DNA from: Alphaproteobacteria bacterium
GTDB taxonomy: Bacteria > Pseudomonadota > Alphaproteobacteria > JAEULC01
DNA: 64,000 nucleotides
NCBI GenBank assembly: GCA_020851015.1
Contig: JADZDN010000171.1
Span: forward strand, 11,586-75,585
Direction of reading: 5' to 3'
The position numbers were made by a program, and so were the translations under genes. Below the pieces are notes generated by a model that had not been told where the DNA came from, ran no database searches, and saw only the letters and a program-made list of their open reading frames with translations. Each line of letters opens with the position of its first letter. Position 1 is the stretch's first letter. Shown here piece after piece: positions 15,670-25,433 of this stretch.

Positions 15670-17772
15670 TCAGCTTTCCAGTGTCACTACCAGGTTGAGC
15701 GCCGCATCGACTTGCGCCGTGGCGCCTGCGCCGACGAGGCTGGTTGCCTCCGTCTCCTCGATCAGCGCGGGACCGCGTATTTCGCTTCCTGGAGACAGAC
15801 GATAGCGGTCGAATACGGCATGGGCGGCGAAGGCCTTCGTCTCGGGATCGTAGGCACGGCGCGTGCCCTTGAACGGCTCGCCGCCCGGCGCGTAGGCGCT
15901 GGCGCGTTCGGAGCGGTCGCGCAGCGGCGCGGGACCGCTTGCCTCCACCTTCCAATTGACGATCTCGACGCTCTTGCTGGTCAGCGCGATCGAGAATTGC
16001 CGCCGATAGGCGCTTTCGTAAAATGCGCGCAGGTTCAGATGCTGACTTGCCAAATCGCCGGTATCCGGCAGGCGCACCTCGATCTCGTAGCCTTGGCCGA
16101 CGTAGCGCATGTCGAGCGAGCGCGTCAGCGTCATATCGCCGCGCGCGACGCCGGATTCAGCCAGCACGCCGGTCGCCTCGCGCTCCAAGGCGGCGAACTC
16201 GGCTTCCAGGCGCCCGGCGTCGAGCGCATCCAGCCTTGTCCGCCAGGACCGCACCACCTCGAACGACAGCGGCGACACCAGCATGCCGAACGCCGACATC
16301 ACGCCCGCGCACGGCGGCATTACCACGCGCGGAATGCGCAGCTTGCGTGCGACCCGGACGGCGTGCAGGGGACCCGAGCCGCCAAACGCCACCATGCTGC
16401 ACCCGCGCAAATCGATGCCGCGCTCCGAAGCGTGCACGCGGAAAGCCCGCGCCACATCCTCGTTGATGACCTCGTGGATACCCCAGGCGGCGCGTTCCAT
16501 TCCCACGCCGAGCGGCTTGGCGATTTGGCCTTCGATGACGTCGGCGGCGGCACCCGCATCGATCGTCATCCGGCCTCCCAGAAAGAACCCGGGGTCGAGG
16601 TAGCCGAGCGCGAGATTGGCGTCGGTCAGCGTCGGTCGCGCGCCGCCGCGCCCGTAGCAGGCCGGGCCCGGATCGGCGCCAGCGCTTCGCGGCCCGACGC
16701 GGATCACGCCGCGTTCGTCGACCTGGGCGATGCTGCCGCCGCCCGCGCCGATCTCGATCATGTCCAGAACCGGAATCCGGATCGACAGGCCGCTGCCCTT
16801 CTTGAATTCATGGACCCGGGCCGCCTCGAACTCGTAGCGCTTCAACGGATGGCCGTCGGCCACGATTGCACCCTTTGCGGTCGTGCCGCCCATATCGAAA
16901 GACAGCACCTGCCCCAGCCGCAGCCGCTTGCCGTGCTGAGCGGACATGAGTGCGCCGGCAGCCGGGCCCGATTCGAGCAGGCGCACAGGATGACGGCGTG
17001 CCGTGGCGCAAGTCAGCGTCCCGCCGCTCGAACTCATCACCAGGAACCTTCCGTTGAAGCCGATCTGCGCCAGCCCTCCTTCCATGCGCGCCAGGTAACG
17101 GTCGACCGCGGGTTGCACGTAGGCGTTAAGCGTGGTCGTGGTCCAGCGCTCGTATTCGCGGATCACCGGATAGCCTTCCGAGGACAGCGACACGTACAGG
17201 CGCGGAAACCGCTGCCGGATCATCGCGCCGATCGCCCGCTCATGCGTCGGATTTGCGTAGGAATGGAGCAGACAGACGGCGACCGCTTCTACATTGCGTT
17301 CTTCGACCAGCCGCGCGACGGACGCTTCCACCTGCCCCAGATCGACCGGGCGCAGCACTTTGCCGTCGAACTGGACACGCTCGGCGACCTCGGCCCGGTT
17401 GCGCCGTTCCACCAGCGGGGCGGGAAAGTCCAAGCGCAGATCGTACAGGTCGTACCGGCGCTCGCGTCCCATATCCAGGATGTCGCCGAAACCTTCGGTG
17501 ACCAGCAAGGCGACCGCGGCGCCTTTGCGCTCCAGCACGGCGTTGGTCACCAGGGTAGTGCCGTGGATCACGGAATCGACTTGCGCGATCGGCACGCGAT
17601 GGTCCGCCAGCAGGCGTTCGATTCCCTCGATCACGGCGAGCGAGGGGTCCTTGGGCGTTGTCAGCAGCTTGTGCGTCATCGCCGCACCGGTGTCGTCCGC
17701 GATCAAGACGAAATCGGTGAAGGTGCCGCCGATGTCGACGCCGATGCGATAACCCACGGTGTCGGCCCTCAC
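15670..17772 (-). CDS. hyuA: Hydantoinase A / 5-oxoprolinase-type alpha subunit
   Basis: 700 residues, normal length. The N-terminal phosphate-binding loop GVDIGGTFTDF and the later SFDMGGTTAKGAI belong to the acetate/sugar-kinase-like ATP fold of HyuA. GAGGGSIAQVD and GPRSAGADPGPACYGRGG are family hallmarks. It is the ATPase/ligand-activating half of the HyuAB complex with the gene at 14025. Together with the M24 peptidase it forms a minus-strand catabolic unit facing the dipeptide importer. It is only moderately similar by eye to the second HyuA at 19465, so the two loci are not a recent duplication. Confidence 0.88.
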   Translation of the reverse strand: MRADTVGYRIGVDIGGTFTDFVLIADDTGAAMTHKLLTTPKDPSLAVIEGIERLLADHRVPIAQVDSVIHGTTLVTNAVLERKGAAVALLVTEGFGDILDMGRERRYDLYDLRLDFPAPLVERRNRAEVAERVQFDGKVLRPVDLGQVEASVARLVEERNVEAVAVCLLHSYANPTHERAIGAMIRQRFPRLYVSLSSEGYPVIREYERWTTTTLNAYVQPAVDRYLARMEGGLAQIGFNGRFLVMSSSGGTLTCATARRHPVRLLESGPAAGALMSAQHGKRLRLGQVLSFDMGGTTAKGAIVADGHPLKRYEFEAARVHEFKKGSGLSIRIPVLDMIEIGAGGGSIAQVDERGVIRVGPRSAGADPGPACYGRGGARPTLTDANLALGYLDPGFFLGGRMTIDAGAAADVIEGQIAKPLGVGMERAAWGIHEVINEDVARAFRVHASERGIDLRGCSMVAFGGSGPLHAVRVARKLRIPRVVMPPCAGVMSAFGMLVSPLSFEVVRSWRTRLDALDAGRLEAEFAALEREATGVLAESGVARGDMTLTRSLDMRYVGQGYEIEVRLPDTGDLASQHLNLRAFYESAYRRQFSIALTSKSVEIVNWKVEASGPAPLRDRSERASAYAPGGEPFKGTRRAYDPETKAFAAHAVFDRYRLSPGSEIRGPALIEETEATSLVGAGATAQVDAALNLVVTLES

Positions 17773-18088
17773 GCCGGGATGGACAGGTCATCGCGCAGGA
17801 CGCGCAGCACCTGTTTCAACGACACCGGCGTAGCCAATTGCGCTTCGGAAAGGCGCCTGGAAAATCAGTTCTCGCCAATCGCCCCATCCTGCGAATAAAG
17901 CGGAATTCTTGGCAAATACACTTGAACATCCGCGCGCGCAACATGGCTGTTCGCCGCAGCCCTACGGCCTTCATGTCTTTGGCGGGGTAGCGGATAGGAT
18001 TGGCGCAAATGCGCCGTGGTCCCAAGAGTGATCGAAAAATCAATTCCACAAGAGGGAAGGGGCAAATTCCTTACGAGGATCGGCGGTC
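17773..18088. other. Intergenic region upstream of hyuA, no gene seen
   Basis: About 316 bp between the hyuA start and the possible LysR fossil. A short minus-strand open frame (17816-18049) shows no recognisable family, ribosome site or typical codon pattern. The region is less GC-rich near 17880-18060 and should contain the hyuA promoter, but I could not identify one with confidence. Confidence 0.4.
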
Positions 18089-18223
18089 CTAACGGATCAT
18101 CCGCACGCGCGGTCCGCGCCGGTCCTTTAAGACATCCATGCGGCAGAGCTCGCTGGCCGTATCGTAGACGAACTGGGTGAACAGGCGCGCAGCCTTGTTC
18201 AATGGTGGCTGAGCCAAGATGTC
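18089..18223 (-). pseudogene. Possible fossil C-terminus of a LysR-type regulator
   Basis: Read from 18223 down to a TAG at 18091-18089, one frame gives 44 residues including PLNKAARLFTQFVYD, which resembles the end of LysR effector domains (a 'pL-aarlF-dF' helix). Codons have high GC at third positions, as in real genes here. No upstream part exists: the frame begins right where the LacI-family gene stops (TGA at 18224-18222). It could be a remnant of the regulator that once preceded hyuA. The match is short, so chance is not excluded. Confidence 0.35.
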
Positions 18224-19283
18224 ATGGGCAACTCGCGGTCGAGCCGGATACCTGCAGCATCAATGGAAGAACGACTTCCCGCTCCGGGAATCTGCCCGAT
18301 TTCAAGCGTTCAATGATGGCTTCGGCGCTATACTGGCCGAGCTCGTAGGCGCGCGACACGACCGTCGTCAGCGGCGGGTCGCTGTAGTGCCATATCTCGA
18401 AGCCGCCGAAGCCTGTGACCATGGCGTCCGACGGGACGCCGATGCCGTGCGCGACCAGGGTGCGGAGTGCGGCGATGCCGATCTGGTCGTTGTTGGCGAC
18501 GAATGCGTCCACCGGCTTGTTGGTTGCCAGCCATCGTCCCAGGACCTTCTGAACCGCCGTGAAGTTGCCGTACCCACATGTGATTCGGGCCACGCGTTGC
18601 GGGCCGACGGCCTCGGTCAGGAGGCGGGTCAGCGTAATCTCGCGCGCGACATTGGCGGGCCAGATCGGCTTGGGCATCATCAGCAGGAACGAACGCGCTC
18701 CCAAGGACAGCAGATGGTGCGCGATCTGCTCGGCCCCGCCACCGTCATCCTGACGCACCGTCATCAGATCCAGCCGTGGGAAGCGCTCGGTCTCCTCGAT
18801 CAGGACGATCGGCTCCTTGTACCGCGCCAACGACTCGATCAGTCTCCGGCGGGCGGCCCGCTTGCCCGAGGCAAAGACGCAGAGCGCGTCGGCGCGGAAA
18901 TGGCTGGCGAAAAGCGCGTTCGTCGCGCCGCAGTCGGGCAAGCCCTGGACCGTGCAGGCATAGCCCATTTCCGCCAACCGGCTGCTCAGGCCCGAGGCGA
19001 CCCGACTTATGAAAGGGTCGACCAGGTAAGCCGGCTGCGGGTCGACGATGATCATGCCGACAGAGAATTCCTTGTTGAGCCGCAACCCGCGCGCGCCCGA
19101 ATTCGGTCGATAGCCCAGCGCTGCGATTGCCGTCGTGATCCGCGCCCGGGTGTCGGCCGCCATCAGGTGGAAGCGCTCGTTCAAGTAGTTCGAGACCGAC
19201 ATCGGCGACACGCGCGCCCGCTTGGCAACGTCTTTGATGGTGACGTTCCGGCGACCGGCAACTTGCGGGCTTGATCGCGGCAT
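18222..19283 (-). CDS. LacI-family transcriptional regulator
   Basis: 353 residues from ATG 19283. The N-terminal LacI helix-turn-helix reads TIKDVAKRARVSPMSVSNYLN, with the hinge-helix region following (RITTAIAALGYRPN), then a sugar-binding-protein-like effector domain. An in-frame ATG at 19346 would add 21 residues before the HTH and is less likely. It is divergent from the hyuA2 operon with a 181-bp shared control region, the usual layout for a local repressor of that operon. Confidence 0.87.
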   Translation of the reverse strand: MPRSSPQVAGRRNVTIKDVAKRARVSPMSVSNYLNERFHLMAADTRARITTAIAALGYRPNSGARGLRLNKEFSVGMIIVDPQPAYLVDPFISRVASGLSSRLAEMGYACTVQGLPDCGATNALFASHFRADALCVFASGKRAARRRLIESLARYKEPIVLIEETERFPRLDLMTVRQDDGGGAEQIAHHLLSLGARSFLLMMPKPIWPANVAREITLTRLLTEAVGPQRVARITCGYGNFTAVQKVLGRWLATNKPVDAFVANNDQIGIAALRTLVAHGIGVPSDAMVTGFGGFEIWHYSDPPLTTVVSRAYELGQYSAEAIIERLKSGRFPEREVVLPLMLQVSGSTASCP

Positions 19284-19406
19284 CGGCAGTTCCGAAGGTT
19301 GAAAAGGCGCCGGTCCGACGGCGAGCCGCCGATCCGGAGCCTGCAAGCCCCGGAAGCAACGGCGGCATGCGGTACACAGCCCGCAGCATCATTTCTAACA
19401 AGATCG

Positions 19407-19434
19407 TTGCCAAGCGTCCAACTTTGTGTATCGT
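19407..19434 (+). promoter_or_regulatory. Candidate sigma-70 promoter of the second hyu operon
   Basis: TTGCCA (19407-19412), 16-bp spacer, TATCGT (19429-19434): five and four of six consensus bases. The expected start is about 24 bp before the hyuA ATG at 19465. ATCGTT occurs twice around it (19403-19408 and 19430-19435), which could be repressor contacts; this is inference. Confidence 0.4.
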
Positions 19435-19464
19435 TAAACAAGCAGGGGTTGGGGTTGCGGCGCG

Positions 19465-21504
19465 ATGATCCGCATTGGCATCGACATCGGTGGCACGTTC
19501 ACCGACTTCGTGATCTGGCGCAGTGCTGCCGGCGGGGAGGCGATTCACACCTTCAAGCTGTCCTCGACCCCGCCCCGGTTCCACGATGCCGTGATCCAGG
19601 GGCTGGAGAAGCTCCTGGCCGAGAAGGTTATCGGTCCGTCGGACGACATCGTGGCGGTGCACGGCACGACGGTCAGCACGAACACGATCATCGAGCGCAC
19701 CGGCGCCGAGCTGGCGCTGATCGTCACCAAGGGTTTTCGCGACCTGTTGAATATCCAGCGGCTTCGCCTGGACAAGGCTACCGATTTCTTCAACGCCCGG
19801 GCGGTGCCGCTGATTCCGCGCGAGCGTGTCTTCCCGGCCGACGAACGGCTCGATTCCAGCGGCCGGGTGCTGACCGCGCTTGATCCGGCGGAGATCGCGG
19901 CGATCGGGAAGAAGATCCGCGACCAGGGCATCGAGAACGTCGTCGTCAGCTTCCTGCACAGCTATCGCAACGCCGAGCACGAGAACCGCGTGGCGGAGAT
20001 CCTGGGACGCACCTGCCCCGAGCTGGCCGTCACGCTGGGCAGCGCGATCTGGCCGCAACAGGCGGAGTACGAACGCTCGGTGGTCGCCGTCCTCAACGCT
20101 TACGTGAAGCGCAAGATCGCCGGCTATGTCGAGGAGATCGAGACCTACCTGCGCAAGACCTTCCGCAACGCGCGGCTCTACATCACGCGGTCGAACGGGG
20201 GGGTGATGTCGGCGCGCGAAGCTTGCGCGGTGCCGGTCCACACGCTGCTGTCCGGCCCCGCCTCGGGCGTAAGCGCCAGCGTCTACATGGCGAAGTGGCG
20301 CAGCGAGCGGGCGTACCTGACGATGGACATGGGCGGCACCAGCACCGACCTGTCGCTGGTGGTGGATGGCGAGCCGCTGGTGGCGAACACCGGGACGGTC
20401 GGCGACTTCCCGCTCTACATGCCGATGACCAGCATCGAGGCGATCGGCGCCGGCGGCGGCTCGATCGCGGCCATCGACGGGCCGGTGCTGACCGTGGGGC
20501 CGCGCAGCGCCGGGGCGCAGCCCGGCCCGGCCTGCTATGGCCGCGGCGGCAGGGAGCCGACCCTGACCGACGCCTATCTGCTCTGCGGCTATATCGATCC
20601 GAAGAGCTTCCTGGGCGGGCGCATGAAGCTCCATGCCGATCTTGCCGAGAAGGCGATGCAGCCAGTCGCCGCGTCGCTCGGCAAGGATGCGCCCCATGCC
20701 GCCGAGGCCTGCGTCAACGTCACCACGTCGAACATGATCGCCAAGGTGCTGCCGTTTCTCGCGCGCGTCGGTGCCGACCCGCGCGGCGTAACCTTGCTCG
20801 CCTATGGCGGCGCCGGGCCGCTGCATGCCTGCTTCCTGGCCGAGGAGATCGGAATCGAGCGCGTCGTCGTGCCGGCCATGCCTTCGGTGTTCTGCGCCTA
20901 TGGCGGCACGGTTTCGCCGCTGATCCACGACCTGAACCGGACGATCCAGGGCCTGGGCCTGGCCGGCGAGGGGCTCGCCTCGGTCTTCGCCGAGCTCGCC
21001 GGCGCCGCTATGGACTGGCTGAAGCAGCAGATCGACCCCGCCCTGCTCAAGAGCGTGGACACGCAGGCGTCGGTCGAGGCCCGATATCTCGGCCAGTCCT
21101 TCAACGTAACCGTGCCGGTCCTTGCGGATGCCGCGGCCAGGGGCGATCTCGCCGCGATCGAGGCCGCCTTCCATCGCGAACACGAGAAGCTCTATGCCCA
21201 CGCCGATCCCAAAGCGCCGGTCGAGCTTGTGCAGGCGCGGGTGCGGGTCTCGGGCCACATGCAGATGCCCGAGGCGGGGCTGCGCGTGCTGCGCCTGGAG
21301 AAGCCCGAGCAGCGGCAGCCCGCGCGTCGCTGCCTGTTCGGCGGCGCCTGGCTCGAGACCAGGGCCACGACGGTCGACGCCCTCGATGGCCAGGCCGAGA
21401 AGGGCCCGGTGATCATCGAGGGCGGCGACACCACCATCGTGGTGCCGCCGGGCTGGCAGGCCTCGCTGGAGACCGGGATGATCGAGATCCTGAGGAGGGC
21501 GTGA
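19465..21504 (+). CDS. hyuA: Hydantoinase A-family protein (second locus)
   Basis: 679 residues. N-terminal GIDIGGTFTDFVIW, the TVSTNTIIERTG segment, TMDMGGTSTDLSLV and GPRSAGAQPGPACYGRGG identify the HyuA/oxoprolinase alpha family with an ATP-grasping kinase-like fold. It overlaps hyuB2 by TGATG at 21502-21506. Here HyuA and HyuB lead an operon that continues through a DUF1028 protein into a complete importer, so the substrate is probably the imported compound. Confidence 0.88.
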   Translation: MIRIGIDIGGTFTDFVIWRSAAGGEAIHTFKLSSTPPRFHDAVIQGLEKLLAEKVIGPSDDIVAVHGTTVSTNTIIERTGAELALIVTKGFRDLLNIQRLRLDKATDFFNARAVPLIPRERVFPADERLDSSGRVLTALDPAEIAAIGKKIRDQGIENVVVSFLHSYRNAEHENRVAEILGRTCPELAVTLGSAIWPQQAEYERSVVAVLNAYVKRKIAGYVEEIETYLRKTFRNARLYITRSNGGVMSAREACAVPVHTLLSGPASGVSASVYMAKWRSERAYLTMDMGGTSTDLSLVVDGEPLVANTGTVGDFPLYMPMTSIEAIGAGGGSIAAIDGPVLTVGPRSAGAQPGPACYGRGGREPTLTDAYLLCGYIDPKSFLGGRMKLHADLAEKAMQPVAASLGKDAPHAAEACVNVTTSNMIAKVLPFLARVGADPRGVTLLAYGGAGPLHACFLAEEIGIERVVVPAMPSVFCAYGGTVSPLIHDLNRTIQGLGLAGEGLASVFAELAGAAMDWLKQQIDPALLKSVDTQASVEARYLGQSFNVTVPVLADAAARGDLAAIEAAFHREHEKLYAHADPKAPVELVQARVRVSGHMQMPEAGLRVLRLEKPEQRQPARRCLFGGAWLETRATTVDALDGQAEKGPVIIEGGDTTIVVPPGWQASLETGMIEILRRA

Positions 21505-23528
21505 TGCGCGCCACCACGACGAAAGCCTCCGAAAGCGCCAAGGCGACGGCGGGCGCCCCCCGGGTCATGGATCCGATCCAGACCGAAATCATGAAGAACC
21601 GCTTCGCGGCCATCGTCGAGGAAGGCTCGACCACCGTATTCCGCACCGCGCATACCGCGTTCGTGAAGCAGACGCAGGACTACCAGTGCGCGCTGGCGAC
21701 GACCAAGGGCGAGATCTTCGCCTATCCTGCCATGTCGGGTGTGACCAGCTTCATCGGCATCTCGCTCGAAGCCACGCTCGACTTCATCGACCCGAAGACG
21801 CTTGGCGACGGCGACGTGATCATCACCAACGATCCGTTCCGCACCGACGGCATGTGCTCGCACACGATGGACATCCATCTGGTGAAGCCGATCTTCTTCA
21901 AGGGCACGCTGATCGCCTACGGCTGGTCGTTCCTGCACGCCTCGGACATCGGCGGCGCCGTACCGGGCAGCATTTCGCCCACCTTGACCGAGGTGTTCCA
22001 GGAGGGATTCCGCCTGCGGCCGATGAAGCTGATCGTCGGCGGCCAGGTGAATTCCTATGTCCTCAGCTTCATGCAGGACAATTCGCGCATCCCCGAGGAC
22101 CTCTGGGGCGACCTGCAGGCGCTGGTCGCGGCGATGAACACCATGGAACGGCGCCTGCACGAGCTGTGCGACCGGCTGGGCGCGTCGGCCGTCACGGGCT
22201 CGATGGAAGACCTGATTGCGCTGGGCGAGCTGCGCGCGCGCGAGGCGCTGCGCGCGCTGCCGGACGGCGAGTATTCCTTCAGCGACTACCTGGAGGGCGT
22301 GAATCCGAGCGACCTGATCCTGATCCACGTGCGGATGCAGGTGCGAGACGGCACGGTGCATCTGGATTTTTCAGGCAGCGACCCTCAGGTGCAGATGGCG
22401 GTCAACTTCGTCACCGGCAGCAGCACGCACCCGTTCCTGACCCAGGCCCTGAACTACTTCGTGCTGACACAGAAGCCGAACACGCCGGCCAATGCCGGGC
22501 TGGTGCGGCCGATGAGCGTCTCCGCGCCGCGCGGCACGGTGATGAACGCCGAGTTCCCGGCTGCCATGGGCAACCGCTGGGTGACCGCGATGCGCATCTA
22601 CGACTGCGTGGTCGGCTGCCTGAACCAGGCTCTGCCCGGCGGGATCGTCAGTTGCGGCGCCGGGCAGGCCGGCATCATCGCCGTGTCCGGCCGCGATCCG
22701 CGCACCGGCAAACGCCGCGTCGGAGTCGTCAACCCGCTCTGCGGCGGCTCGGGCGGACGCTGTACCGGCGACGGAGTCGACGGGGTCGACGGCCCTCAGG
22801 GCTACCTGGCGAACACGCCGATCGAAATGACCGAGATCGAGACCTCGGTCCGCGTGCGCCGCTACGAGTTGGAGCCGGACAGCTACGCGCCCGGGCGCTG
22901 GCGCAGCGGCGCAGGCATCACGATCGAGCTGGAGAGCGCGGACGTCGAAACCGTGGTCACGGTGCGCGGCATGAACCGCTTCTATTTCCGGCCCTGGGGG
23001 GTCAACGGCGGGGCGGCCGGCTCGCTCGGCCGAGTGATCCTGAAACCCGACACGCCCGAGGCACGGTCGATCGGCAAGATCACGGTGCTGACCTTGCACA
23101 AAGGCGACGTCGTGCGCATGATCTCGCCCTCCGGCGGCGGGTTTGGTGATCCGCTGGCACGGCCGTTGGACCTGATCGAGCGCGACGTCCGTTCCGGCCT
23201 GCTGTCCGCGGCGAAGGCTGCGGCCGACTACCTGGTCGTGTTCGACGGCGTGGCGATCGACCGCGAGGCGACCAAGGCCTTGCGCGCCAAGCGCGGTGCC
23301 GCGACGGCGCCGGCTTTCGCTTTCGGCGCGGAGCGCGAGGCGCAGGACAGGGAGTGGCCGATCGCCACGCGAAGCGCCATCGCCGCGGCCGTCCGGGAAT
23401 TGCCGCTGAGCTTGCGCGCCCACGTGTTGAATCGCGTGCTGGCGGACGCGGCGCTGGCACGTTCGATGCCAGACAAGGCTGCCATCGGCGCGCTGGTGAA
23501 GCGCACGGCTGAGCAGGTCATGCGCTGA
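21504..23528 (+). CDS. hyuB: Hydantoinase B-family protein with long C-terminus (second locus)
   Basis: 674 residues, ATG overlapping the hyuA stop. Core family segments: TAHTAFVKQTQDYQCAL, TNDPFRTDGMCSHTMD, DFSGSDPQVQ and GGGFGDPLARP. After the normal C-terminal GDP-type end it continues for about 90 residues (roughly 585-674) with an Ala/Arg-rich helical region absent from the other HyuB in this window. It is the beta subunit partner of the upstream HyuA, predicted cytoplasmic. Confidence 0.87.
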   Translation: MRATTTKASESAKATAGAPRVMDPIQTEIMKNRFAAIVEEGSTTVFRTAHTAFVKQTQDYQCALATTKGEIFAYPAMSGVTSFIGISLEATLDFIDPKTLGDGDVIITNDPFRTDGMCSHTMDIHLVKPIFFKGTLIAYGWSFLHASDIGGAVPGSISPTLTEVFQEGFRLRPMKLIVGGQVNSYVLSFMQDNSRIPEDLWGDLQALVAAMNTMERRLHELCDRLGASAVTGSMEDLIALGELRAREALRALPDGEYSFSDYLEGVNPSDLILIHVRMQVRDGTVHLDFSGSDPQVQMAVNFVTGSSTHPFLTQALNYFVLTQKPNTPANAGLVRPMSVSAPRGTVMNAEFPAAMGNRWVTAMRIYDCVVGCLNQALPGGIVSCGAGQAGIIAVSGRDPRTGKRRVGVVNPLCGGSGGRCTGDGVDGVDGPQGYLANTPIEMTEIETSVRVRRYELEPDSYAPGRWRSGAGITIELESADVETVVTVRGMNRFYFRPWGVNGGAAGSLGRVILKPDTPEARSIGKITVLTLHKGDVVRMISPSGGGFGDPLARPLDLIERDVRSGLLSAAKAAADYLVVFDGVAIDREATKALRAKRGAATAPAFAFGAEREAQDREWPIATRSAIAAAVRELPLSLRAHVLNRVLADAALARSMPDKAAIGALVKRTAEQVMR

Positions 23529-23546
23529 GCTGAATCGGGAAACAGG

Positions 23547-24296
23547 ATGACGCAGATGCAGGAACTGGAGCGCGGAGTCGAGTTCAACACCTTTACGACC
23601 ATCGGGCGCTGCGAGCGCACCGGCGCGCTGGGGGTCGTCCTGGCGTCGAGCCCGCTGACCGTGGCGTCGCGCTGCCCGTTCATCAAGGGCGGACTGGCGG
23701 CGATTTCCACCCAGTCCTTCACCAACCCGCACCTCGCCCCGATCATCTTCGATCTGCTCGGTCACGGCTATTCGCCGGCGGCGGTGATCGACGCGTTGCG
23801 CGTGCATGACAGGCATTTCGACTACCGCCAGGTCGGCATCGTGACGCAGGATGGACGGGTTGCCGTGCACAGCGGCAAGAGCGGCAAGGACTGGACCGGC
23901 CATATCGTCGGCGACGGGTTCCTCGCCATGGGGAACACGCTGGTCGGGCCGCAGGTGGTCGACGCCATGGCCAAGGCGTTCAAGGCCAATGGCGGCGAGT
24001 TGCTGGAAGAGCGGCTGATGCGCGCGATCGAGGCAGGCGGCGACGCCGGCGGCGAGGCGAAGGGCCAGCTTTCGGCCGGGATCCTGGTGGCCGAGCCGGG
24101 CCAGCGCCCGCGCACCGACCTGCGCGTCGAGATGGCAAACCCGACGCCCGAGCGGGGCGGCAACGCGATCAGGGATCTGCGCCGCATCGTCGACGCGTTC
24201 AAGCCGATGATCCGCTACTACCAGGTCTGGCCGAACGATCCGACGATGGAGAACTGGCGCGACTGGAACGCCAGGGAATCGAAGAAATCCGCTTGA
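23547..24296 (+). CDS. DUF1028 family protein
   Basis: 249 residues. The segments TFTTIGRCERTGALGVVLAS, AAISTQSFTNP and MGNTLVGPQVVDAM, and the GGDAGGEAKGQLSA region, match the DUF1028 family, thought to have an Ntn-hydrolase-like fold and often found near amino acid and amidohydrolase genes. The biochemical role is unknown. It starts 18 bp after hyuB2 and is 39 bp before the binding-protein gene, so it belongs to the same operon. A hydrolase acting on the product or substrate of HyuAB is a reasonable but untested idea. Confidence 0.8.
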   Translation: MTQMQELERGVEFNTFTTIGRCERTGALGVVLASSPLTVASRCPFIKGGLAAISTQSFTNPHLAPIIFDLLGHGYSPAAVIDALRVHDRHFDYRQVGIVTQDGRVAVHSGKSGKDWTGHIVGDGFLAMGNTLVGPQVVDAMAKAFKANGGELLEERLMRAIEAGGDAGGEAKGQLSAGILVAEPGQRPRTDLRVEMANPTPERGGNAIRDLRRIVDAFKPMIRYYQVWPNDPTMENWRDWNARESKKSA

Positions 24297-24335
24297 CGTG
24301 AACGGACGCCCTTCGGGCGAACAGAGGAGACGGAC

Positions 24336-25433
24336 ATGGCATTCATCCGCAAGGCGAGGACGCCGGATTTCTCGCGCCGGGACATCCTGCGCTATTCCGC
24401 GGCAACCGCGTCGGTGCTGGCGCTGTGCGAGACGACGGGCATGCCCGTTGCGCACGCGGAAGGCGCTTTTACCGTCGCGACCACGGCTGGTTCCTGGGGC
24501 GACGGCATCAAGCAGGCTTTCGTGACCAAGCCCGATTTCGAGGCCGCGAACAAGACCACGGTCAACTTCCTGCTCGAAGCCAATCCGGCCGCGATCGCCT
24601 CGCGTCTCGTGGCCCAGCCAGGCAATCCGCCGGCCTCGGCCTTCGACCTGCTGGACCTGCAATACGCGCTGGCCGCGGACGCCGGCGCGCTGATGGACTA
24701 CGACCTGGATATCGTCAAGAACTACGCCGACATCGCGCCCAGCGCCCAGTTCGAGCCGCGTGCCGGGCTGAAGAACTGGGGCGCGAACATGACCATGCCC
24801 ATCATCAGCCTGGTCTGGAACACCAAGCTCGCGACGAAGCCCGCGAGCATGGAGGACCTGTGGAATCCGAAGTACAAGGGTAAGGTCGGCCTGCCGGACT
24901 TCGGCTGGTATGGCCACACCTGGATGCATGCCCTCAACAAGACCCTGGGCGGCACCGAGGACAACACCGACAAGGCCGTCGCCGCGATCAAGGACCTGGT
25001 CAAGAAGAACGAGGCGGTCCTGCTCCAGAACCAGGAGCAGGCGCTGCGCGCCTTCACGACCGAGCAGATCGTGATCATGCCGTACTGGAACGGCCGCACT
25101 TTCGAATTGCAGTCCAAGGGCGTGCCGGTGGACATCGAGTACGTCCAGGGCACGATCCAGCTTCACAACGGTTTCGTGTTGCCGAAGGCGACAGCGTTCA
25201 AGGAGCTGGCGAACCGCTTCGTCAACAACACGTTGGATCCGGTGCTGCAGCTCGAGATGACGCAGCGCTTCCGCTACCCGCCCAGCAACACCAAGGCCAA
25301 GCTGCCGCCGGACCTGGCGCCGTACGCGATCCCGCAGGGCATCGCGCCGAAGGTCGTATCGCTCGACTGGCAGAAGATCAACGAGGCGCGCACCCGCGAC
25401 CTCCAGCGCTGGAACAAGGAAATCTTTGGCTGA
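24336..25433 (+). CDS. Periplasmic binding protein, family 1 (second hyu operon)
   Basis: 365 residues. Tat signal: SRRDILRYS at about residues 12-20, followed by a hydrophobic stretch. Preceded by a strong Shine-Dalgarno (gaggag, 24322-24327). The fold resembles PotD-like solute-binding proteins ([14 protein letters not shown], the [17 protein letters not shown] segment). Ligand not predictable. The stop overlaps the ATPase start at 25433. Confidence 0.86.
   Translation: MAFIRKARTPDFSRRDILRYSAATASVLALCETTGMPVAHAEGAFTVATTAGSWGDGIKQAFVTKPDFEAANKTTVNFLLEANPAAIASRLVAQPGNPPASAFDLLDLQYALAADAGALMDYDLDIVKNYADIAPSAQFEPRAGLKNWGANMTMPIISLVWNTKLATKPASMEDLWNPKYKGKVGLPDFGWYGHTWMHALNKTLGGTEDNTDKAVAAIKDLVKKNEAVLLQNQEQALRAFTTEQIVIMPYWNGRTFELQSKGVPVDIEYVQGTIQLHNGFVLPKATAFKELANRFVNNTLDPVLQLEMTQRFRYPPSNTKAKLPPDLAPYAIPQGIAPKVVSLDWQKINEARTRDLQRWNKEIFG

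Noticed and set aside
15607..17898. Long plus-strand frame opposite hyuA1.
   Set aside because: Same shadow pattern as above; hyuA is unambiguous on the other strand.
17816..18049. Short minus-strand open frame in the hyuA1 leader.
   Set aside because: No family, no ribosome site, unbiased composition; left as intergenic.
18745..21258. Very long open minus-strand frame opposite hyuA2 (about 840 codons).
   Set aside because: It is antisense to a clear HyuA gene, has an Arg/Asp/Gly-rich shadow composition and no recognisable domain; high-GC genes often leave such frames open.
22371..25166. Long open minus-strand frame opposite hyuB2, DUF1028 and the binding protein.
   Set aside because: Spans several plus-strand genes and mirrors their codon usage; no start site or family.
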